Source: Catonia carolina (Eukaryota; Arthropoda; Insecta; Hemiptera; Achilidae). From it: a stretch of 64,000 bases of DNA. Under the pieces are notes generated by a model that was not told the origin of the DNA, did no database searches, and worked only from the letters and a program-made list of their open reading frames with translations. The position numbers and the translations under genes are program-made. Location of the stretch: assembly GCA_035578175.1 (NCBI GenBank), contig JAQMRL010000008.1, positions 6,734,883 through 6,798,882 on the forward strand. Direction: 5' to 3'. This document shows positions 36,601-45,600 of this stretch, piece after piece (the stretch's first letter is position 1; each line of letters starts with the position of its first letter).

Positions 36601-39600
36601 GATAAAAAAAACAGAACTATTTATTTTAGCCCTGCAATGAACAGATTGAGTGTAAATAATTTGACACTCCACCTGTCTGTTATGGGCAGTTTCAATACCG
36701 ACAGAAAATAAATAACCCTAATTTCTGTCAGAAGCACTTTCTTATCAAAGATCACGATGCAAATTTAACAGATGCATGTGTAGAACACACAAAACAAATG
36801 CGTTTCATTTGCACCATTCAGATGACGCGCATGTGCTTTCTTATTCATCATCCAGAAATATTAATGACACTGGTCAACAGTTTCAGAAAACTGTAAACAA
36901 ATTTATACTGTCATTACTATCATTTTATGACCAGATGTGAAACACACCCAAGACTTTCTTTTTCTAAACGCAAATAACCGATGATAAATCACGAGAGGAC
37001 ACAAAATGAAAATCATCCTTTGAAAAACTTAAAAATACGGAAAATCACTAATTGATTCTAATCTAGGTTATATCTAAGAAAATGTTTGAATTTGAAGTTT
37101 TGATTTTTTTATAATTTCTTATAACTTTAATTGTTCCATTTTATATAATAAATTTATAAAATAAATTTCACTAACATTTTTAATCTGCTTTTTTCTACTA
37201 TCTGTTACATGTGTTTCGGTGGATCCACAATCTTTAGAGTACACGATATCATTTGAAACTTAACCCATCTGCAGCGGTACGCGTAAAATTATGTGTCTTT
37301 GATAAGTGTGTAAGCATTCAACAGTCTGTTAGTTTGTGGAGGTCATTCCAGGTGTACCCTAGTAACATGTGTAGTTTAAGTGTAGCCAATGAAACGAGGT
37401 ACAAGCTATGCTTTTCAGAAACAAAATACGATACGTGGGAAATTTTCTATTGATGTCTAAATGTTGTGGTAAAACTTGATTGTGTACATATTTTTTAATG
37501 GCCCTGTGCGAGGCTAATAGGTCATGGAAAAAATTAGTTACAAGTGCGTTTAAAAGCTAGAATTGTAGAGGGGAATGTTTTACGTACGAGTGTGATCTTT
37601 GCAAGGTCAAGCATAGCTCATTGGATACAAGAGAGAGATCGAAACATCTGTATGTCTGTATTCTGTAATATTTTTACATTCCTCTTTCCATAAGATTTAT
37701 TGCCACCCTTCAAAAATATACTACGATTGTTATAAATGTATTTGTTCACAAAATCACGCTCTTTTATAGGTTGCTTTTATATATGTAATATCTGTACGAA
37801 TGGTTCAATGAACTGAGTTGAAAGACGCGGGATTTTGTACTTTCCTTCAGTCTGACTGCATATCCCAGTTCGTTTTTATTAGCCGTGGCATATAGTGGTG
37901 AGTTTGTTTAATACGTTACGTTTAATACACGTACGTTACATCTAATTTTTTGTTAGACATTTTTCTATAATACCAACTAAAAAAAACAGGAAAAAAATAT
38001 GTAGGCCTGAAATTTTAGCTTGAAAGCTGAAAATGTACACAAATTGCAACATGTTTTTCGTAAGTTAGCTTTATAAGGCGTAAAAAAACGGATTTGCATG
38101 GTTTTTTTTTTAAACAACGGCCAACAATTTGTGAACGTGTCATAAAAATTTCAAATTTTTTGTATAAAAGATGGATAAAAAAAAACAATTCAAACGGCGG
38201 CTTCAATGCTACGGATGTTGCTAGCGTCTGTCGTTCACTTCAATGCGAGGGTTACGGGTTAAACATTTTTATTTTTATTTAAAACTCAACAACAGTTTTA
38301 TATAGATAACTTAAGATATAATATCTTCTACAGATTTTTAATAAAATCTTTTAGTTTCAAATGATATTGTGTAATCTGACGATGGTGGATCCACCGAAAC
38401 ACATGTAAAGTGAGAGACAGTAGAAATAAAAGCAGCTTAAAAAGGTTGGTACAATTCATTGTATAAATTTATAATATGAAATACAATTTCTATTTCATAT
38501 AATGAATTAATATAATTTCACCAACCTTCTTTTTAAACTGCGTCACCTTTATTTTTATTCTTACTTACACGTGTTTCGGTGGATCCACAATCATCAGAGT
38601 AAATAAAAAAATTGAAACTAAAAATTTTTTATCTTGCTTATTTAAAATTTACGATTTAAAATTAACTTTTTGTAAATATGAGAAGGGATAAATTTAAATA
38701 AATTAATTTTAAATTAGTTTTATACAAGTGACTGAAGATGTATAATATTCTGTAAATTTTAAATAATAAGTGAGATGAAAAATAATTTGTTTCAATTTTT
38801 TTATTTACTCTGATGATAGTGGATCCACTGAAACACGTGTAGTAAGAATAAAAATAAAGGTGACACAGTTTAAAAAGAAGGTTGGTGAAATTATTATATT
38901 AATTCATTATTTGAAATAGAAATAATTTCAAACTGCAGGATGCATTATAAAAATTTATTTTTGAATGAAATAGAATTGATTTTAAGCTGCAGGATACATT
39001 ATAAGAATTTGTTTTTGAACTATAATTCTATACAATTTTTTGTAAAATGCGTACTAAGGACATGATATTAAAAAAAATCCCTTTTTTACAGGTATTGAGG
39101 AACAAAATACAGAAAATTAATAATAAAAAAACAAAATTAAGAATAAAAATTGTAGGTTTTTGAATTTTCTGCAACTTTGATTATAATATGTTTTTGCCCT
39201 AGAATGCAGATTAAAGCAACAACTTGAAATATAGAAATCATTGTTTACCATGAGGGCACAGAACCCCAAGAATTTCAGCAGCCATGGCACATACCTTACC
39301 TTGTAAAGCATAAAAAATCTATAGTAAATGAGATGATTAAAGACAAAAAAAATGTAGAAGCCATTTTCGGGAAAATCACACAAATGAACTACCAATTATT
39401 GTGGTCGACTGATTTTGATGAAAATATTCATCTTTGGTCACCTAGTGGTACCAACTTGGAACTTGGAACTTAAACTTGGAACTTGGAACTTAAGTTCCAA
39501 GTTTTAACTTCATATGCTTTTACATTCTTCAGATATTTTGTTCACACACTCACAGACAGACAGACACGCACAGACCAATTGCTAAAAACATAATTTTTGG

Positions 39601-42600
39601 GTTAAGATTCTCTCTTCATTTTTTTTTTGTTTCACGTCTAATTGTTTTGCAATCACTGCTAATGCAGACTTTTTTTGGGTTTAGAGGGCCTGAAAATGTG
39701 TACTTCTGGTGAAAACTTGAATTCAAAAAAACTGATACGAAAACAATACTTTTCTTCCCTATACACTCATATAGGGCAAAAGAATGTAAAAATCACAATT
39801 GTAACTTCTGTCAGAAACACTGTCTTATCAAAAATTTCGATGCAAATTTAACAAACGCAAGTGTAAAACACACGTAACAAATGCTTTTCAGTTGCATCGT
39901 TCAGGATGACGCGCATGTGCTTTTTCATTCATCACTTTTCATTTTTTGAATATTCACTATGTACTGATCAGTGGTTCAATCCCAAAATGTAACTTATTAT
40001 TTTCTTAATTCATTACTGGTACGTACAGGTGTGAAGACATTATGCAGAGTTATCTTTTTTGAAAATAATGAATTTCATATACAGCCCGACCCTGTGGTGA
40101 ATAAAGTGAAGGTGTCTTTTGCACGGTGGAAATTAGATGCTTTTCAGGGCCTGGTATGCTAATAAGCATACTTTTCCACTCAGTGAGTAAGGTAATAGTA
40201 AACCACCTCACTCCTTCCTTGTTTTACTTAGTAAAGCCTCTAGAGGTTTAAACCAGCCTTTCGGCTGAAGACCTAAACAACAACACAATTAATAACTGCC
40301 AGTAATGATAAACTGTTAAAGTTCTCCCGTAGAAAAAAAATGTTGCGATGGTATCCAAAGTACAATGTAAAGATAAGTGATTACTCACAGGTAAATTAAG
40401 TTTATTGGCGTCGACAGGTTGCTGGAAGGGCCACGAGTGCTGGTGTTTCCATATGGCAGGTATCACTTGTTTCTGAAGGAAATGCAACTGGTTGGTCAGC
40501 CGGCCCGGCCTATGGGGCGGTGGTATGACCGGCGGCTGAACGACCCCATTCACCGGTTCTATGTATGGCTCATCTCGCGGTGGCGGCTCCTTCGCCACCG
40601 TAGAAATCGCGCTGGCGCTTGTGCCGGCATTTGTTCCTCCTTCTTCCGTGCCCCTTCCCACAGTGTTCTGCAAAAAAAAAAAAAAAAAAAAATCAACATG
40701 CTATAAACAACAATAAAATACACATACAACATTTTAAAAAGCGCTTTCAAAAAAACACACAGAACTAGTGTAAAGTATGAATAAATCTTTTAAATACCTA
40801 CATCTACTAGAACGTCTACTTAATTCTGCTTTAATACTCTACAAAAAAACTTCATTCATCAAGATTATCCAAAACAAGTTTAACTCTTTGCAGACTATTG
40901 ACAAAAATATCTGCCAAAAAATCGTGACCATAAGTCATTTAGCAGATATAACTGCACAATAAAAAATTACATCAATAAATCAAAAAAAAATATTTTGAAT
41001 AAAATCTGCCTTAATAATGATCAAAATTATGCCAAAATATCTAAATACTCCAGGAATTTGCCCCTGTGAAAGCACTTCCCGCCAGGATTTCCTGACTGCC
41101 TCGACGTCCATATTGCATAACAGTCATGTTTCCTCAGTTCATTACTACTTACACGTGTTAAATTTGTCCAATTGAATTAAACAATCTTTGTACTGATAGA
41201 TTCGTTTTCTCTTTTAACACTTTCAGGGCGGCACCCGTACATGATACGGGCGCCTATTTCACTTGGTTTTATATCCATTAGCTCGTATCATACACGATTG
41301 CCATCTATGCTGTCACTTAATTTAATTCATTCTGAATCTAATAGAGTACACTCATAGTCCTAATGTTGTCAGATTATCGAATATATCGACTTTTACAGCA
41401 TTGATGTTATCTCGCATGAGTATGCGATCTGCCGGTACTTCTGCGCGTTGTTAGTTATTAGTTCATTATTATAAACCTTAGTTTTTTTTTAAATTTTACT
41501 TAAAAAATAAAAAAAGTAAATCCGTTATTAAAAATAGGTAATTAGTTTGTAAGAATTTAACTCATATAATTAATTTCATATATAGAATTTTTGTAAACTA
41601 TGTAGAATCCAACATAGAACATCGACTGAGGAAGAATTAAGCACTGACACTGAATTGTTCACAAGAATCATCAAAGTAAAGGCATCGGAAGTCACATTCT
41701 TCCAACCATATGACCATGTCATTTATTCACCCGAATTCCAAAGTTAAGTGGAATAAAATAAAAGACACTTGCTTTAAACAACTCGAGTACACCAACCACT
41801 TAACTCTGCTTCGAGTAAGAAATTCTTTCATGGTGGAACAGAATGACCTTAACCGTTTCGCTGCCACCGTTATTTTCGTTACATGATTTCATGTGCCGAT
41901 TTATGCTTTACCATTTTTTATTGTTTTTACTCTAAATGTACGTACAAAGTGCAAAATTTTTGCGATAACAGTCATTTATGAAAAAAAATCTGGTGTGAAA
42001 CACTCACACAACTTTCTCTTGCCAATAGAAATAATTAAGAATAAACCTAATATTATTAATAAAATATTAGAAATAAACAAAAAACTAACCTCAAAAACAT
42101 AACCTTATTTTAATCATGAGTGAAAGACGCAAAATGAAAATCAACCTCAGTTTGGCTTAGAAATACGGAAAATCACTCTTTCTCTCTAAACTAGGCTCTG
42201 TAGAGAAAAATGCTTTAAATAAAAGTTGTACATCTTTTAATTTTCTATAAAATTAATTATATACACTTTTGTCGTAAAATGCATTCTAAGGCCGAAATCT
42301 TTAAAAAATCAATTTTTCACACGTTTTCGTGAGAAAAAAACAGAAAATCGCAAATTACCGCTAAACTAAGCGTTATACAAAAAAATGTTTGAAATAAAAG
42401 TTATAGGTTTTTAAATTCTCTACAACTTTTATTACATAAGTTTTTGCGCTAAAATTTATATTAAAGCCGTAATCTTAAAAAAACAACGTTTTTACGTGAA
42501 AACAGCCTCACCGAGAATTTCAGCAAACATGGCGCCTACCCTATCTTGTAGAGAATAAAAAATTGAGTAAAATAGGCGATTTTAAAAAAAATCGTAGGAC

Positions 42601-45600
42601 CAGTTTTTGAGAAAATCGCAAAAAACTGAAAAATTATACGAATAAACTACTACTTCCGGTTGACCGATTTTGATAAAAATGTTCGTGTCGGGTCCGGTAA
42701 GGGTATGTAACTTAAGTTTCAAGTTTCAAGTTCGTACGATGTTCCGTTCTTGAGATATTCTGTTCACACACAGACCAATCGCTAAAAACATGTTTTTTGG
42801 GTTCAGGGGGTCTGAAAACGTATAGATCCGGTGAAAACTCGATTTTGAAAAATCGACATGAAAACAATACTTTCCTTCCTATAAATTCATATAGGCAAGA
42901 GAAAGTAAAACGAATAGAATAGAATGTTACTGTGTGCCGAGGTCAAAATAGCAGCGATTCACTATCGGCTTTTAAAAAGAGATAATATGAGAGCGTGCTA
43001 CGCAGATCCGAAGCAAATACGGAGCCGGCACAGGGAAAACACACCCGACTCCGAAGGGTGTTCGGACCCGGCAGTGAAAGGGTTAAGGGGAGATGAGGTG
43101 GCCAAACAAATTATTTAATTACGCCCGTGGAACAATTGTGATCCATCGTAATAGTAAATTGTAAACAAAATGTTAGAAATTGTAGGAAAAGTTAACGAAG
43201 CTTTTTATTTAGCTACTTTTCTAGTCATTATATGATTTACAAGAAAAAAAAACAAATGAACTAATACTATAAAAATGACGTCACCATAGTTAATAATCTG
43301 ACTGTGATTATGTAAATACAAAACTAATTTAATTGGTACACAATAAATGTACGCGTATAAACATAATCGGGATGTAAGAAACGGCAGATCAAACAAATTT
43401 ATGGTGAGATAGTTTTTAATTATTATTTTCAAGTAGGTTTAGGTTGACCATGCTATATATAATATCCTCTTCACACTAGTCCTTCCTTTTTATCTTCCAA
43501 ACAACCAACCCTATTACTTCTTTATCATTATGGAGTTTGCTGCGTTTTTTCTCTTAAACCAGACTGTTCCAGTCTTCTTTCTTCTGGTTTGCTCCTCAAA
43601 TCGTTAAACACTTGAGTGTTAATCACCTCATTTGACTGAATTTGTATTTATGTGGTTGTTGTTTAGGTCATCAGCCTAAAAAAAGGCTGGTTTGACCCTG
43701 CAGAGGTTTTACCAAGTAAAATGAGCGCGGTAATTTACCGTGCCTTCCCCACCGAATGGAAAAGTACGCTTGTCAGCATGCCAGGCCCTCAGAAAAGCAC
43801 ATATTTTCCACTCTGTAAATGACACTTTCACTTCATTCACCACAGGGTCTGGCTGTATAATGAAATTCATTACTTTTAGAGGATATAACTCTGATTAGTG
43901 TCTTTTACACCTCTATCTCTTCTGTTCTTAAATGGTTCAGTCACTTAATTGGCTGACCATGTGATAAGAAACAGAACTATTTATTTTAGCCCAGCAAAGA
44001 ACATTTTGAGTGTAAATAATTTGACACTCCACCTCTGTCTGTTATGGGAAAATTTATATGGTTATATTATCTAATCTGCGCATAACAGACAGGTGGGGTG
44101 TCAAATTACCTGCACTCAAACTGTTAAGTTCCAGGGCTACAACAAAATAGATCCGTCTCTTATCATACGGTCAGCCAATTAAACGTGAATCATTTGAGAA
44201 CAGAAGAGGTAAAGGTGTAAAAGACACACGTCACAGTTGTCTCCTCTGAAAGTAATAAATTTCATTATACAGCCCAGACCCAGGTGGTGAATGAAGTGAA
44301 GGTGTCATTTGCAGGGTGGAAAAAGTGTGGTGCTTTTCAGAGGGCCTGGCATGCTGATACGCATACTTTTTAACTCAGTGAGGAAGGCAGGTAAACCACG
44401 TCACTCCTCATGTTACTTAGTTAACCCCTTACTGGTTTTTGCCGGAATATTCCGGCGTACGAGAAGTGCATAAAAAGGGCCACTGACGGAATATTCCGAC
44501 GATAATTTTGTCCATTTTTAAAACGTCAGTTGTCGGACTATTCCGTCGTAACTATTGCGTATCTCTTTGTATAGCAATTTTAGTTCTATATTCTAACACA
44601 TATAGCGCTAGTAAATATTTTTGTAGAAGTCTATCTTCGAAATAACGTTGCTATTCTGCTACCGGTTCTCGGACAGTTTTAGGTTAGTGTTAGCCAGCCC
44701 ACATGTTTACTATTGTAAAGAGTTAGTGTAGTTTTGTTGAGTATTATATGTATTGTTAAGAGTTTAGTGTTTAGTTTAGTTTAAAACAGTGTAGTGTAAT
44801 TATTATAATTTCTAATATAGGGAAAATGACACATGACTTCAAAATGACGCAAAACTTCAGTCACCAAAAGCAGTTATGACAGGTTAGGTATCCATTTCTT
44901 ATTATTGTAATAACATCTAAACTGCATGCAAAATACCAGTGTTTGTTACTTAATAAGTCATAACTAGGATATACAAAACTTCCTATGCAATAAAAAAAAA
45001 TAGAGCAACTTAGTATCATTTTCTAAAAAAAAAAGAAACTGGTAAGGGGTTAAGCCTCTAGAGGTTCAAACCAGCCTTTCGGCTGATCACCTAAACAACA
45101 ACAACTATCTAATATCACGTGTTATTTGACGGAATCCAATCGTTTATTCTAAATCTAGTATCATTTAGTAAATAAATACAGCATTAGAGCCCTAGTAGAT
45201 TAAAGTTTCTATGCATTTATAATGAAAAGTAAAGGTTGAGGTTACACGTGCGTTTCTTTCGGTGTTCATCAAGATAGATTCAAGACCGTTGTCAGGACGA
45301 TGCAATTAACGGTTTTTCTTCTCGGAATTTTATTATAGTATAATAGTGTAAATGAATTATGTGAACATTATACGAATCTAGTGAAAAATTATTGTATTTT
45401 CTTATAAATATGCTATGAAAAGGTGACAGTATTGTTTCTTTTTTTTTTGTTATTAACTTTATTTATGAAATTCACAATTGTAACAAAATAAACAACCCGT
45501 GAACATGATGGTGGGTGAAGAATGAATGAAATGACATGAAGAGCACCAAGTCACTGACATCTCATTCAGTTACTTCTTACTAATTCATCGATTAATTAAT

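Larger units (their letters stand above)
34441..36930 (+). repeat. cluster of family B units with two F insertions
   Basis: B cores at about 34441, 34661, 35404, 35957 and 36723, each with CTGTCAGAAGCACTTTC and/or CAGATGACGCGCATGTGCTT. Links between cores alternate two flanking types (CAATTTATGACCTTCTGGCC and AAAATCCACATCAACTTTCC). F copies at 34926 and 36295 interrupt it. Degenerate tandem array, non-coding. Confidence 0.65.
38467..38935. mobile_element. family G palindrome, copy 4, hammerhead-like motif in each arm
   Basis: Left arm about 38467-38660, right arm about 38740-38935, inverted. CACGTGTTTCGGTGGATCCAC on the left, GTGGATCCACTGAAACACGTG on the right. G outer sequence (CTGCAGGATGCATTATAA) follows at 38935-39015, twice. 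Confidence 0.82.

Noticed and set aside
37253..37453. 66-codon frame with several Cys
   Set aside because: It starts in the arm of a G element and crosses a TTAA border; no domain, no splice context.
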